Below, piece by piece: positions 50,450 through 62,769 of a stretch of 64,000 nt of DNA (the stretch's first letter is position 1; every line of letters begins with the position of its first letter). The position numbers and the translations under genes are program-made. Where the stretch lies: positions 1,922,001-1,986,000 of the forward strand of contig NZ_CP101717.1 in the NCBI RefSeq assembly GCF_030643825.1, read 5' to 3'. The stretch comes from Salinispirillum sp. LH 10-3-1. GTDB lineage: Bacteria; Pseudomonadota; Gammaproteobacteria; Pseudomonadales; Natronospirillaceae. The notes beneath the pieces were generated by a model. It saw only the letters and a program-made list of their open reading frames with translations. It had not been told where the DNA came from and ran no database searches.

Positions 50450-51937
50450 TTAGCGCCGCAACTGCAAGGTTTCCAGCGTGTACGCCCGCACTTGTTTCAG
50501 CAGTTCGGGTTCGTCGCGCAGGGTTTTACCGTAGGAAGGGATCATTTCCTTCATTTTGGCATCCCATTCCGGGGTTTCCAGGCGTTCTTTAAAGCAACGG
50601 CTGAGCACTTCAATCATGGCTTTTACAGCGGTCGACGCGCCGGGCGATGCGCCCAGCAAGGCGGCCAAGGAGCCATCTGAAGAAGTAACCACTTCGGTAC
50701 CGAATTCCAGTTTGCCGCGTTTGGTTTTGGGGTCGTGTTTAATAATTTGCACGCGCTGCCCGGCTACGGCCAGCTTCCAGTCGTCACTTTTGGCGTCCGG
50801 GTAGAATTCACGAAGTGAGTTCATGCGGTCTTCGTGCGACTGCATGACTTCGGTCATCAGGTATTTGGTGAGGGCCATGTTGTCTACCCCGGCCGACAGC
50901 ATGGGCAGTAAGTTGCCTTTGTTGACCGATTTGGGTAAGTCCAGCACCGAGCCGTTCTTCAGGAATTTGGTGGTGAAGCCGGCAAACGGACCAAACAATA
51001 AGGCGGGTTTGCCGTTGATGATGCGGGTATCCAAGTGCGGAACGGACATCGGCGGCGCACCTATGGCGGCTTTGCCGTACACCTTGGCGCGGTGTTGTTC
51101 TACGATGCTCGGGTCATCGCACACTAGCCATTGACCGCTGACGGGGAAACCGCCGTATTTCTCGGCTTCGGGGATGCCCGATTTGTGCAACAAGGGCAAG
51201 GCTGCACCACCGGCCCCTAAAAACAGGAAACGGGTGCCGATGATCTGGCTTTCGCCGGTTTCTTCGTGGCGAATTTTTAACGTCCAATGCCCTTCGGGTT
51301 GTTTGCGAATGGTCTCTACCCGGTGGCTGAGCAGTAGGTTAAATCCGTCGCTTTTTTCCAGGTTCTTCACGAGGTTGCGGGTCAAAGAGCCGAAATCCAC
51401 ATCGGAACCGTAGGTCACGCGTGTGGCGGCAACGGGTTCGTTCGGGTCACGGTTTTGCATGACCAACGGCATCCACTCTTTCAGTACGGCGTGGTCTTCG
51501 CTGTATTCCATGTCGCTGAACAGATGAATGGCGTGCATGGCTTCGTAGCGTTTGCGCAAGAATTCAACGTTCTTTTCGCCCCAAACAAAGCTGAGGTGCG
51601 GTACGGGGTTAATGAATTGACTGGGTTCAGGCAAGGCGCCTTTCTTCACGAGGTAAGACCAGAACTGCAAGCTGCGCTCAAACGCACCGTTGATGTCAAA
51701 GGCTTTGCTGAGGTCCAGGCTGCCGTCGTCTTTTTCAGGTGTGTAATTGAGTTCGCAATAGGCCGCGTGGCCAGTGCCTGCGTTGTTCATGCCATCGGAG
51801 CTTTCCATGGCCACGGCATCGAGCTTTTCGATCATGGTGATCGTTAAGGATGGGTCGAGATGTTTGAGTAAATTCCCAAGTGTGGCGCTCATTGCGCCCG
51901 CCCCTACCAGTATTACATCGGCCATTTTCGTGGTCAC
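50450..51937 (-). CDS. mqo: Malate:quinone oxidoreductase
   Basis: FAD-dependent peripheral membrane enzyme (495 aa) that oxidises malate to oxaloacetate and reduces quinone, feeding the TCA cycle and respiration. The FAD-binding loop is VILVGAGAMSATLG at residues 8-21; SSDGMNNAGTGHAAYCELNY and the C-terminal LLGASPGASTAVKAMI are family hallmarks. The start is a GTG at 51937 with GGGAG six bases upstream; the ATG four codons later is too far from it. Confidence 0.96.
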   Translation of the reverse strand: MTTKMADVILVGAGAMSATLGNLLKHLDPSLTITMIEKLDAVAMESSDGMNNAGTGHAAYCELNYTPEKDDGSLDLSKAFDINGAFERSLQFWSYLVKKGALPEPSQFINPVPHLSFVWGEKNVEFLRKRYEAMHAIHLFSDMEYSEDHAVLKEWMPLVMQNRDPNEPVAATRVTYGSDVDFGSLTRNLVKNLEKSDGFNLLLSHRVETIRKQPEGHWTLKIRHEETGESQIIGTRFLFLGAGGAALPLLHKSGIPEAEKYGGFPVSGQWLVCDDPSIVEQHRAKVYGKAAIGAPPMSVPHLDTRIINGKPALLFGPFAGFTTKFLKNGSVLDLPKSVNKGNLLPMLSAGVDNMALTKYLMTEVMQSHEDRMNSLREFYPDAKSDDWKLAVAGQRVQIIKHDPKTKRGKLEFGTEVVTSSDGSLAALLGASPGASTAVKAMIEVLSRCFKERLETPEWDAKMKEMIPSYGKTLRDEPELLKQVRAYTLETLQLRR

Positions 51938-52099
51938 AGTACACTCCCGGAATTATAGATGGCGCGAGTATAATACAAAGCGCGTGAAGGCTGGAAAGTC
52001 CTTGTGCAAACGCTTACAAATAGTCGCTATAAAGCAGGCAAATATCATTCTATGGTCTACATTGTTAACTACGTAACCAATTGTTAAGGCTAAGAGACT

Positions 52100-53074
52100 A
52101 TGAATGGCAGTCAGGCATCCATCATTGGTGCGATAGCGGCTATCGCGCTTGGCAGTGTGGCGGGGTATTTTTACTACGCCGGTGAGCAGTATAAAACCGA
52201 GCGGGACCAGCTGCGGCAGAGCAATCAGATGCTGTCGCTGAACCAGCAACAGGCGGTGCGCGAGCAGGATGATCTGCGCAACCGCGTGGTGACGCTGGAA
52301 TCGCGCCTCAGCCAAACCGATGCACAGCGTACGGCGGCGATCCGCGAACTAGAACAACAACTAGCACAGGCCCAACAAGAGCTGGAAGCCACGCGGCAAA
52401 CTCTGGCGCAGGTACGGGCGGATTATGAACGCACGTCGGCCATGGGAAGTGACGCCGATGCGCTGTTGAGTTCGTTGCGTGAGGAGTTAGCCGCAGCGCG
52501 CGAACAGGCTGCAGCGCAAGAAGCGAAGATTGAGGAGCAGCGAGCAGCGCTGGAGGAGCAACAACAACAGGTGAGCCAATTAGCCAGCCGCTTAAACGAA
52601 GAACAGCAGGCGTTGGACGAGTTGCAAAGCACCTTGGAATTGCTCGACTCTGAACGTCAGCAATTAGTGGAGCGTTTGGACAGCGGCACCACCATCATTA
52701 AGTTGCCGGAACGCGTGTTGTTTGCGTCCGGTTCGGCTGAATTGAATGAAGACTCAGTGGCGACCTTACGCGAAGTTGTTCGGGCACTGGGCAGTTTCCC
52801 CGACTATCGGATCTCCGTGTTAGGCCATACGGATTCTCGTACCATTACCCGCGAGCTGGCCGTGCTCTACCCCACTAACTGGGAACTGAGTGCGGCACGA
52901 GCAACGGCGGCGGTGCGGGAAATGATTCGCATGGGCGCACCGCGTGATCGCATGCGAGCCGTGGGCATGGCGGATACACAACCGTTGGCAGCAGAGGTGG
53001 ATGAAGCCACACGGCGGCAGAACCGGCGTATTGAGATTGTATTAGAGCCGCCGTTGTCGGTGGTGCCGCTATAG
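52100..53074 (+). CDS. OmpA-family protein with membrane anchor and coiled coil
   Basis: Protein of 324 aa with an uncleaved-looking N-terminal membrane anchor (SIIGAIAAIALGSVAGYFYY), a long coiled coil (about residues 30-195, Gln/Glu/Ala-rich heptads) and a C-terminal OmpA/MotB peptidoglycan-binding domain (about 205-320). The last contains SVLGHTDSR, NWELSAARATAAVREM and RRQNRRIEIVLEP. It likely spans the periplasm from inner membrane to cell wall. No partner genes lie beside it; it is divergent from mqo. Confidence 0.85.
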   Translation: MNGSQASIIGAIAAIALGSVAGYFYYAGEQYKTERDQLRQSNQMLSLNQQQAVREQDDLRNRVVTLESRLSQTDAQRTAAIRELEQQLAQAQQELEATRQTLAQVRADYERTSAMGSDADALLSSLREELAAAREQAAAQEAKIEEQRAALEEQQQQVSQLASRLNEEQQALDELQSTLELLDSERQQLVERLDSGTTIIKLPERVLFASGSAELNEDSVATLREVVRALGSFPDYRISVLGHTDSRTITRELAVLYPTNWELSAARATAAVREMIRMGAPRDRMRAVGMADTQPLAAEVDEATRRQNRRIEIVLEPPLSVVPL

Positions 53075-53075
53075 G

Positions 53076-53134
53076 GCGGGTGTTTACACCCGCAACATTT
53101 CGGCAGGTGCTTTTTCTCTACGAGCAGACCTGCC
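53076..53134 (+). terminator. Tandem hairpins after the OmpA-family gene
   Basis: GCGGGTGT-TT-ACACCCGC (53076-53093) is followed by GGCAGGT/ACCTGCC (53102-53134). The first begins two bases past the stop codon. T-tracts are inside the second loop rather than after the stems. Confidence 0.5.
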
Positions 53135-53240
53135 TTACCGTGTCACATAACCGTTTTGCATGCTTAGTATAAATATCTTTCCTTATCGCTAGCTCCGGCC
53201 TTTGCGCATAATGCGTGCTTTGCAGTATTGGAGCATGGCG

Positions 53241-53842
53241 ATGTCTTGGGTGGCCTATACCCTGTTTGCGGCGTTGATGCAGTCGGTGCGCTGGGCGCGT
53301 TGATTGCGATACCGCTGTCGTTGGGCGGTTGGCTGTCGGTGTTGGTCGGTATGGCGGGCATTGTGGCACTGTCGTTGCCGGAAGAGTTCAAGCGTGTGAA
53401 GGCGTGGCTGACACCGGCCACCGGCTTGGGGCTGTTGTCGGGGTTCTGTTTTGCCCTCACCGCGCTGAGCATTCACTACAGCAGTCGGCAATTGAGTTTA
53501 CCTCCAGTGCATGCCGCAGGTGTGGTGCTGGTGAGCATGATGATCATGCAATTGGTCCTGATGACGGTTTGGCTGGCGTGGCGCGAGCCGGGGTTGTTTC
53601 GGCAGATTCCGCAACACCTGGGCTGGGCGGTATTCATTGGTTTAACCAGTGCGTTGGGGTCGATTGGTTGGTACACCGCCATGAGCTTACAGAACCCGGC
53701 GTTGGTGAAAACACTGGGGCAAGTCGAGTTCTTTTTTACGCTGTTTATTACCTGGCGGCTGTTTAAAGAGCCCATTCGCGGCAAGGAATGGGTGGGGATG
53801 GGTTTGATTCTGGCCAGTGTGATTCTGCTATTGAGAGTTTGA
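53241..53842 (+). pseudogene. EamA/DMT-family transporter with internal deletion
   Basis: The ATG at 53241 opens MSWVAYTLFAALMQSVR, a normal DMT-transporter start with GGAG upstream, but this frame stops at 53303. The frame that then encodes the rest of the transporter (GALIAIPLSLGGWLSVLVGM, about six further membrane segments, ending VILLLRV) is a different one. Roughly the second to third helices are missing. A full EamA protein has ten helices in about 290 residues, so this product is not functional. Confidence 0.75.
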
Positions 53843-53850
53843 AAACTCCC

Positions 53851-53953
53851 TTTTCTCAAGCTAGCGTTGTTAAAAAAGCCCTCAAATGCTCACTTACAAT
53901 GAGTAAGCTGTGCGTTCTCGGGATTTTTTGCCTAGCTAGCTTTTCGCCTCTGG
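53851..53953. repeat. Dispersed imperfect-palindrome repeat, copy 2
   Basis: TTTTCTCAAGCTAGCGTTGT through CTAGCTAGCTTTTCGCCTCTG repeats the blocks of copy 1 at 6931-7120 in the same order. The arms AAGCTAGC and GCTAGCTT are inverted, and the shared inner blocks are GTTGTTAAAAA, CTCAAATGCTCACT and TGCGTTCTCGG. It starts 8 bases after the broken transporter gene. Confidence 0.75.
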
Positions 53954-53990
53954 AATTTTCTTTTTTGTCCCTTTTCTCAAACCATAAACA

Positions 53991-54004
53991 CTGATCCAGG
54001 TCAA
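53991..54004. promoter_or_regulatory. FNR/Anr-type box
   Basis: CTGATCCAGGTCAA matches the TTGAT-N4-RTCAA recognition pattern of FNR/Anr regulators at nine of ten fixed positions. It lies 80 bases upstream of the sulfide:quinone reductase-like gene, followed by AT-rich promoter-like sequence, so induction at low oxygen is likely. Confidence 0.6.
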
Positions 54005-54083
54005 TATTAGACTTTTGTTGTATATATTATTATGTATTTATTTATTAGATTTAAATAATACTAACAACGCAAAGGTCACCGCC

Positions 54084-55412
54084 ATGAAAGATACCTCGCC
54101 CGGCACCTTTCGGCTTTCTCGCCGCAACCTCATGAAATTCGGCCTCAGTGCGGGTGCACTGGGGATGGTTCCCGCCGCCAGTACGCTAGCCAAAACCAAT
54201 AACGTGCGTGGTCGCATAGTCATTGTTGGCGCGGGTGCGGGCGGCATTGCTCTTGCCAACCGCTTGGCCCGCCGTCTCCCGTTAGCCGAAATTACGCTAA
54301 TTGATAGCCGCACAGCACACACCTACCAGCCCGGACTGACGTTGGTAGCTTCCGGCTTATGGCACCCCAATGACGTGATGAGCCAAAATAACCGATGGGT
54401 GCCAAGCAGCATCAACTGGATACAGGCGCAGGTGAGTACGTTTGAGCCAGAGTCCAAGCGCGTAGTGTTAAGTAATGGCCAAACTCTTGGTTATGACTTC
54501 CTCGTGGTCGCCACCGGCTTGCAGGTCAACTACGACCACATTGAAGGCTTTTCTCATGACATGATTGGTGAACATGGCATTGGCTGCGTTTACGACAGCC
54601 GCGACAACGCGATGAAAACCAATACCATGATCGATCAGTGGATCAACAAGGGCTCTGGTAAGGGTATTTTTACCCTCGCCCCTACCCCCATCAAATGTGC
54701 CGGTGCGCCATTAAAAATGGCGTTCACTACATTGTCTCGGCTGGAAAATACCGGGCGCAGAGATCAGTACGACGTGCACTTTTACGCACCGGGAAACCGC
54801 GTATTTGGCCTCGATTACTACAACGACTTTGTGAAGCAGCGCTGGGACGACCAAGGCGTTACGCGCCACGATTTCCATAAACTTGTCGCCCTGGACGCCC
54901 CTGCTCGCAAAGCACGGTTTGAGCGCACCGATGGTACCGTGCATGAAACCGACTATGAGTTCATCCATGTCGTTCCCCCGATGAGCGCGCCCGACCCGGT
55001 TCGACAAAGCGACTTGGTCTGGCAAGACGGCCCGTTTGCCGGCAATTGGTTGGATGTAGACCAGCATACGATGCAGCACAACCGCTACCCTGAGGTGTTT
55101 GGGTTGGGCGATGTGATCGGCGCGCCAGTGAACAAAACTGCGGCCAGTGTAAAAATGCAAACGCCCGTCGTGGAGGAAAACCTCATTGCGGTTATGCAGG
55201 GCCAAGCGCTCACAGCCAGCCACAACGGCTACACCTCTTGCCCGCTGATCACCGGGATTGGCAAGGCCATGTTGGTGGAGTTTGGCTACAACGGCGTGAT
55301 GCTGCCCTCTTTCCCTTTTATAGACCCGAAAGACGAGTCTTGGGCCGTATGGGTGATGAAAGAGCAAATGTTGAAACCCGCATACTACGCCATGCTTGAT
55401 GGCCGCATTTAG
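54084..55412 (+). CDS. Sulfide:quinone reductase-like FAD oxidoreductase, Tat-exported
   Basis: Protein of 442 aa. A twin-arginine signal (SRRNLMKFGLSAGALGMV) leads it to the periplasm. The FAD-binding loop is VIVGAGAGGIALANRLARRL near residue 46. Cysteines fitting the redox pair of sulfide:quinone reductases appear in TPIKCAGAPLKM and TSCPLITGIGKAMLVEFGY, and the FAD-binding GLGDVIGAPVNKTAASV block is present. It probably oxidises sulfide and reduces quinone, but flavocytochrome c-type relatives cannot be excluded. The start at 54084 opens the Tat signal. An FNR/Anr box lies upstream and a small membrane protein gene downstream. Confidence 0.82.
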   Translation: MKDTSPGTFRLSRRNLMKFGLSAGALGMVPAASTLAKTNNVRGRIVIVGAGAGGIALANRLARRLPLAEITLIDSRTAHTYQPGLTLVASGLWHPNDVMSQNNRWVPSSINWIQAQVSTFEPESKRVVLSNGQTLGYDFLVVATGLQVNYDHIEGFSHDMIGEHGIGCVYDSRDNAMKTNTMIDQWINKGSGKGIFTLAPTPIKCAGAPLKMAFTTLSRLENTGRRDQYDVHFYAPGNRVFGLDYYNDFVKQRWDDQGVTRHDFHKLVALDAPARKARFERTDGTVHETDYEFIHVVPPMSAPDPVRQSDLVWQDGPFAGNWLDVDQHTMQHNRYPEVFGLGDVIGAPVNKTAASVKMQTPVVEENLIAVMQGQALTASHNGYTSCPLITGIGKAMLVEFGYNGVMLPSFPFIDPKDESWAVWVMKEQMLKPAYYAMLDGRI

Positions 55413-55418
55413 GGGAGA

Positions 55419-55769
55419 ATGGTTATGGGTATTTCTGGAATTTTGACCGTACTGTGGTACACCGCATTGCCGTTCTTAACGTGGATTGTGTTGGCTGTGG
55501 CCTTGCTTGTAGGGGTGCAGGTGATTGCACGCACCAGCGGCTATCGTACGCGGGAATGCCAATGCCGAAAGGCATTGTGGGTGAGTATTGCCGTTGGTTT
55601 GCTGTCGATCGTAGTGGTGCCGTTCTTAACCGGTTCGCAGCTTAGTATGGTGACAACGGTATTTGACTGGGTGACGTTGTTGGGTATCGCGGTGGGTGTG
55701 GGGGTTTATGCTTGGTTGGTGCTGCACCCCGTCTGGTTTATTACCCGACGGCATGTGCAGCCAGCCTAG
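55419..55769 (+). CDS. Hypothetical small membrane protein
   Basis: Protein of 116 aa with three hydrophobic segments (about residues 4-34, 50-68 and 78-104) and a CQC motif in the first cytoplasmic loop (RTRECQCRKALW). I do not recognise a family. It follows the sulfide:quinone reductase-like gene by 6 bases and is surely cotranscribed, so it may anchor or assist that enzyme. ATG at 55419 and ATG at 55425 are both possible starts. Confidence 0.65.
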   Translation: MVMGISGILTVLWYTALPFLTWIVLAVALLVGVQVIARTSGYRTRECQCRKALWVSIAVGLLSIVVVPFLTGSQLSMVTTVFDWVTLLGIAVGVGVYAWLVLHPVWFITRRHVQPA

Positions 55770-55877
55770 ACATCAACCCACTGCAAATGGTGGTCTAGAA
55801 GCGTTACGAGCGAAGCTCTGACAAGGCAAAATTTTAATAAAATAGGGAGCCCACTCAATGTAGGTGAGCAGTTTTAT

Positions 55878-55910
55878 CAGGCCCCTCCTTGGGCCTGACC
55901 CCTGCGGGGT
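55878..55910. terminator. Two tandem hairpins
   Basis: CAGGCCC-CTCCTT-GGGCCTG and ACCCC-TGC-GGGGT lie side by side in the 55770-55984 gap between convergent genes. No T-tract follows. I see no gene in the rest of the gap. Confidence 0.45.
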
Positions 55911-55984
55911 TGGCATGCAAAATCGTTCCAGACGATCTTGTTGGAGAATTTTAACGCTGCCAGAGTGAGCGTAGTAGTTTCTAG

Positions 55985-56572
55985 CTACATATAGGCGTTT
56001 TCAGTCTGGCTATGGTCTGTAACATCACGCACGCCGGTTAGCTCTGGAATACGCTCCTGCAGCGTTTTTTCCACGCCTTCTTTCAGCGTTAAATCGACCG
56101 CACTGCAACCTTGGCAACCACCGCCAAACTTCAACACGGCAACCATGTCTTTCGTGATTTCCACCAAAGACACTTCACCGCCGTGTGACGCCAAGCCGGG
56201 GTTGATTTCGGTGTGCAACACGTAGTTGATGCGCTCGTTGATCGGGCTGTCAGACGACACCTTGGGCATTTTTGCGTTCGGCGCTTTGATGGTTAACTGG
56301 CCGCCCATCTTGTCTTCTTGAAAGTCGACTTCCGCTTCTTCCAAGTACGGCAGGCTGTTCTCTTCCAGGTACAGGGAGATGTGCTCTAACTCAAAATGGT
56401 GGTCGGTTGCCTTTTCTTCGCCGGGACGGCAATACGCCAAGCAGGTTTCGGCGTATTTGGTGCCGGGCTGGGTCACAAAAATACGCACAGCCATACCTTC
56501 AACGTTCTGGCGTTCCAACAGCCCGGCAAGGTATTTTTGTGCGCCAAGCGATACGGACACTACACTGCTCAT
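55985..56572 (-). CDS. nfuA: Fe-S biogenesis protein NfuA
   Basis: Protein of 195 aa with a degenerate A-type N-terminal domain (about residues 1-100) and a C-terminal Nfu domain whose CxxC motif, [17 protein letters not shown] (near 153-169), binds a [4Fe-4S] cluster for transfer to apo-proteins. Length and two-domain layout match E. coli NfuA (191 aa). It acts in the cytoplasm, especially under oxidative stress or iron limitation. Confidence 0.96.
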   Translation of the reverse strand: MSSVVSVSLGAQKYLAGLLERQNVEGMAVRIFVTQPGTKYAETCLAYCRPGEEKATDHHFELEHISLYLEENSLPYLEEAEVDFQEDKMGGQLTIKAPNAKMPKVSSDSPINERINYVLHTEINPGLASHGGEVSLVEITKDMVAVLKFGGGCQGCSAVDLTLKEGVEKTLQERIPELTGVRDVTDHSQTENAYM

Positions 56573-56679
56573 ACAATCATCTCTGAAGGATTATGAATTC
56601 GATGGGGGGATTGTACCTAATGCGGAGAGAGAACTGAATACCTGATTAATATACTAGGTTATTGTGAGGGTGTTCTATC

Positions 56680-56860
56680 CCGTAGGAGGCCAGCCCTCTG
56701 GCCGGACAATCGCGCAGGGGGCTGCTTTCCTACGGAAGAGCAAAGCGTTATATCTAGGGACGGCAAGGATGCCGGAGGTAGAGCGATGCAGGAGCAATTG
56801 CCGAGGACGCTGTTGCCCGTCATCCGTCAAACATTCGGCCAGAGGGCTGGCCTCCTACGG
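56680..56860. repeat. REP-like element with 25-bp inverted ends
   Basis: The motif from 56680 to 56704 (CCGTAGGAGGCCAGCCCTCT and GGCCG) is exactly inverted at 56836-56860. A third, weaker copy lies at 56711-56735 and a related one at 49551-49574. Between them lies a GC-rich interior with GGCAAGGATGCC and further pairing. The layout is that of a bacterial interspersed mosaic of REP units between nfuA and metH; the open frame across it is not a gene. Confidence 0.75.
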
Positions 56861-56902
56861 TTGATTGGCGGTATGGAGGCATACCCCGAGAGCCCGCGAC
56901 TT

Positions 56903-56916
56903 TTCAAGCACTTGAA
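56903..56916. promoter_or_regulatory. Palindrome upstream of metH
   Basis: TTCAAG-CA-CTTGAA is a 6-bp perfect inverted repeat 73 bases before the metH start, resembling LysR-type (MetR-like) or ArsR-type half-sites. Assignment is only suggestive. Confidence 0.4.
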
Positions 56917-56926
56917 ATTACACTTT

Positions 56927-56954
56927 AACTATATCAAAGTTTTTTGATATAGTT
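56927..56954. promoter_or_regulatory. 12-bp inverted repeat at the metH promoter
   Basis: AACTATATCAAA at 56927-56938 is exactly inverted at 56943-56954 (TTTGATATAGTT), 35 bases before the metH start. The arms also supply TATAGTT-like -10 sequence. The ATATCAA-type half-site would suit an ArsR-family methionine-cycle regulator such as SahR, but I cannot confirm it. Confidence 0.55.
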
Positions 56955-56989
56955 GTCAAACATTTTACCCACCGCTTTCGAGAGACGTT

Positions 56990-60679
<3,690 letters not shown>

Positions 60680-60797
60680 TTTGCACACTGTTACGTCATA
60701 TAAACGTCATGCCTGATATTGGAGTTTTAAGATTGGCTAAATCGGATTAACCGACTAATCTTGGAGCATCTACTCAGGCAAAAATCAGGACGTTTTT

Positions 60798-62156
60798 ATG
60801 CCGCAGAACAACAGCAGCGCCATGAGTGCTTTAGCGCTCAATATGGCGCGTGTCAGTGAAGAGCTGGGTATCGTTACACTCGAGCGCATTGTGGATGCAG
60901 AAGATGGACTGCTCTTCGCTGCTGGTCATAAACTGACCCAAGAAAATCTCCAACGTATCGCCAAAGGCGAACTGCAGAAGCCGCTGATTGACTCCATTCG
61001 GCTGAGCCATGCCCTGAGCGCTGCGGATGTCTTCGAGGACCTGCAACAGCAGATCAACAAGTCAGAAGACCTCGCCACGCTGGTCAACTCCACTTTCGAT
61101 ACGCGGAACGTTCAAACACTGGCCGCCTTTCTCGGCCAGTTGCCGCGCTTATTGGACTGGATGACCTTGCTGCAAAAGTGCTATCCATCGCTGTACCAAC
61201 AAAGCCTGTTCTGTGCCATCACCGGTGCCGTGCTGGCTTTCCACATGGGCCAAAATAAACCCTTCCAACAAGGTGCTTTTGTGGCCGGGCTTTGCCATGA
61301 CCTCGGTGTGCTGTGTCTGCATGAAGACGTACTGGATAACAAAGATGATCCGGAAAAACGCGAGATATACCAACAACATCCACTGTTGGCCGGGTTACTG
61401 CTGCAGCGGGTTGAGAAGATGCCTAGCCTGATTATTCGGGCGACAGAAGAGTCACATGAACGTTGCGATGGCAGCGGCTTCCCAAACCAGAAAAGCGCAG
61501 AGTCGCTGTCGCAACTCGGTCAAGTTGTTGCCATGACAGACTTGCTGTGGGATTTGCTGACGGTGCGTCTCTGGCCGCAAGGTATGACCATTGGGCACGC
61601 ACGACATATTTTGCACATCACCAGTGACGCACATTTCCGCAATACCTATGAGGCGCTGACCAAAGGGCTGAGCAAAGCGCAAGTGAAGTCATTCTTGGTG
61701 ACACCGGAAGATCAACTGCCTGCTCTCTTACAGCAATCACTGGCGTCGGTGGATCAACTGAACCAGTGCTACATGTCACTGTATGCCATGGTGACGGCGC
61801 TCCCGCGAGACAAACCGTCCAAGCTGATGGCGTCGTGCTACCACTCTCTGGCGGCCATTCACCGCGCGGTTAACAGTGCTGGCGTGCTGACGTCAGAACA
61901 TTACGAGTGGTTGCAAGAGTTGAAAGACAGTGACATTTCACCCGCCGTGGGCGAAGAGTTGGAAACCGCAGCGCTGTTCCATGTTGCATTACGTTGGGAG
62001 TTATCACGGTTGCTCGACAACCTACAACACATATACCATAGCGAGCGAAAATTACTGAAGTCGGATGTTGTGAACCTGCTGAACGTGGGCTTGCAAGGCA
62101 TCAAAGACTTTCAGCAAGACCGCTTACATAATCAGATAGGCTTGTTGCTATGGTAG
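60798..62156 (+). CDS. Degenerate HD-GYP domain protein
   Basis: Protein of 452 aa. The middle (about residues 130-290) is an HD-GYP-like domain: HD pair in GLCHDLGVLCLHEDVL, a further His in QQHPLLAGLLL, then ESHERCDGSGFP. Compared with active cyclic di-GMP phosphodiesterases, the first His of HHE is Ser and GYP reads GFP, so activity is doubtful. Flanking helical parts (1-125 and 300-452) have no recognised domain. It overlaps the next gene by 7 bases. Confidence 0.75.
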   Translation: MPQNNSSAMSALALNMARVSEELGIVTLERIVDAEDGLLFAAGHKLTQENLQRIAKGELQKPLIDSIRLSHALSAADVFEDLQQQINKSEDLATLVNSTFDTRNVQTLAAFLGQLPRLLDWMTLLQKCYPSLYQQSLFCAITGAVLAFHMGQNKPFQQGAFVAGLCHDLGVLCLHEDVLDNKDDPEKREIYQQHPLLAGLLLQRVEKMPSLIIRATEESHERCDGSGFPNQKSAESLSQLGQVVAMTDLLWDLLTVRLWPQGMTIGHARHILHITSDAHFRNTYEALTKGLSKAQVKSFLVTPEDQLPALLQQSLASVDQLNQCYMSLYAMVTALPRDKPSKLMASCYHSLAAIHRAVNSAGVLTSEHYEWLQELKDSDISPAVGEELETAALFHVALRWELSRLLDNLQHIYHSERKLLKSDVVNLLNVGLQGIKDFQQDRLHNQIGLLLW

Positions 62157-62395
62157 AAGACAATACGTTAGAGCCCCAGAAGGCCGCTAACCCGCCCGGA
62201 CAGCCCAGCTGGTGGCGTGTCATCAAAAGTGTGCTGGCCGCGTTTTTGGGTGTGCAGTCCAAGAAGAATTGGGAAGAAGATTCGAAAAGTTCTTCGCCCT
62301 TGCGCTTCATCGTGGTGGGATTGATTTTGGGCTTTCTGTTCTTCGCCCTGATGTTCTTGCTGGTGTATATCGTGTCGTTGTTTATCGACGTTTAA
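62150..62395 (+). CDS. DUF2970 family membrane protein
   Basis: Protein of 81 aa. The soluble N-terminal half carries the DUF2970 signature SWWRVIKSVLAAFLGVQSKK, and one long membrane segment follows (LRFIVVGLILGFLFFALMFL). Function is unknown in this family. It overlaps the HD-GYP-like gene by 7 bases and ends before a strong terminator. Confidence 0.88.
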   Translation: MVEDNTLEPQKAANPPGQPSWWRVIKSVLAAFLGVQSKKNWEEDSKSSSPLRFIVVGLILGFLFFALMFLLVYIVSLFIDV

Positions 62396-62411
62396 CGCGT
62401 TATTCGGGCAT

Positions 62412-62438
62412 AAAAAAAGGGCCGTTGGCCCTTTTTTT
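62412..62438. terminator. Bidirectional Rho-independent terminator
   Basis: AAAAAAAGGGCC-GTT-GGCCCTTTTTTT has A and T tracts on both sides of a GC stem, serving the convergent DUF2970 gene and the small minus-strand gene. Confidence 0.92.
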
Positions 62439-62451
62439 ATGCTTCATACAC

Positions 62452-62559
62452 TTACGCGCCAGCAACCCAAAAAATGATAGCCGCGGCGATCACAACAATG
62501 ACGACCGTCGCAACGATAGAGTCAGCTTGGCTGTCGGTGAACTTAGTTGGCTTGCCCAT
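62452..62559 (-). CDS. Small single-span membrane protein (35 aa)
   Basis: The frame from the ATG at 62559 encodes a short polar N-terminus (MGKPTKFTDSQADS) and one membrane helix (IVATVVIVVIAAAIIFWVAG). AAGGA lies 9 bases upstream. A longer frame reaches back to 62637 but has no ribosome site. I do not recognise a family; a shared terminator supports a real transcript. Confidence 0.6.
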   Translation of the reverse strand: MGKPTKFTDSQADSIVATVVIVVIAAAIIFWVAGA

Positions 62560-62769
62560 AATGCATTCCTTCCACTTCAGAAAATATAATGCAGGGTATG
62601 ATAGCTGCCGTAAGATGCGCGTCAACCTATACAGCACCCCTTAGCGAAAATATCACTATCGCTTATGCAAAATTCGCAGACAAATATGAATATTTAATCT
62701 TTTTCCTTATAAGGCTCCTCTGTTATCGTGGCGCCTCAGTAATTCAGCCGACTTTTACGGGCCCAGTAC

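Noticed and set aside
51969-51974. TATAAT as a promoter for the OmpA-family gene
   Set aside because: It lies 126 bases from the start with no -35 partner; it may equally belong to the other strand.
56664-56864. 66-codon plus-strand frame upstream of metH
   Set aside because: Composed almost wholly of the REP-like inverted repeat.
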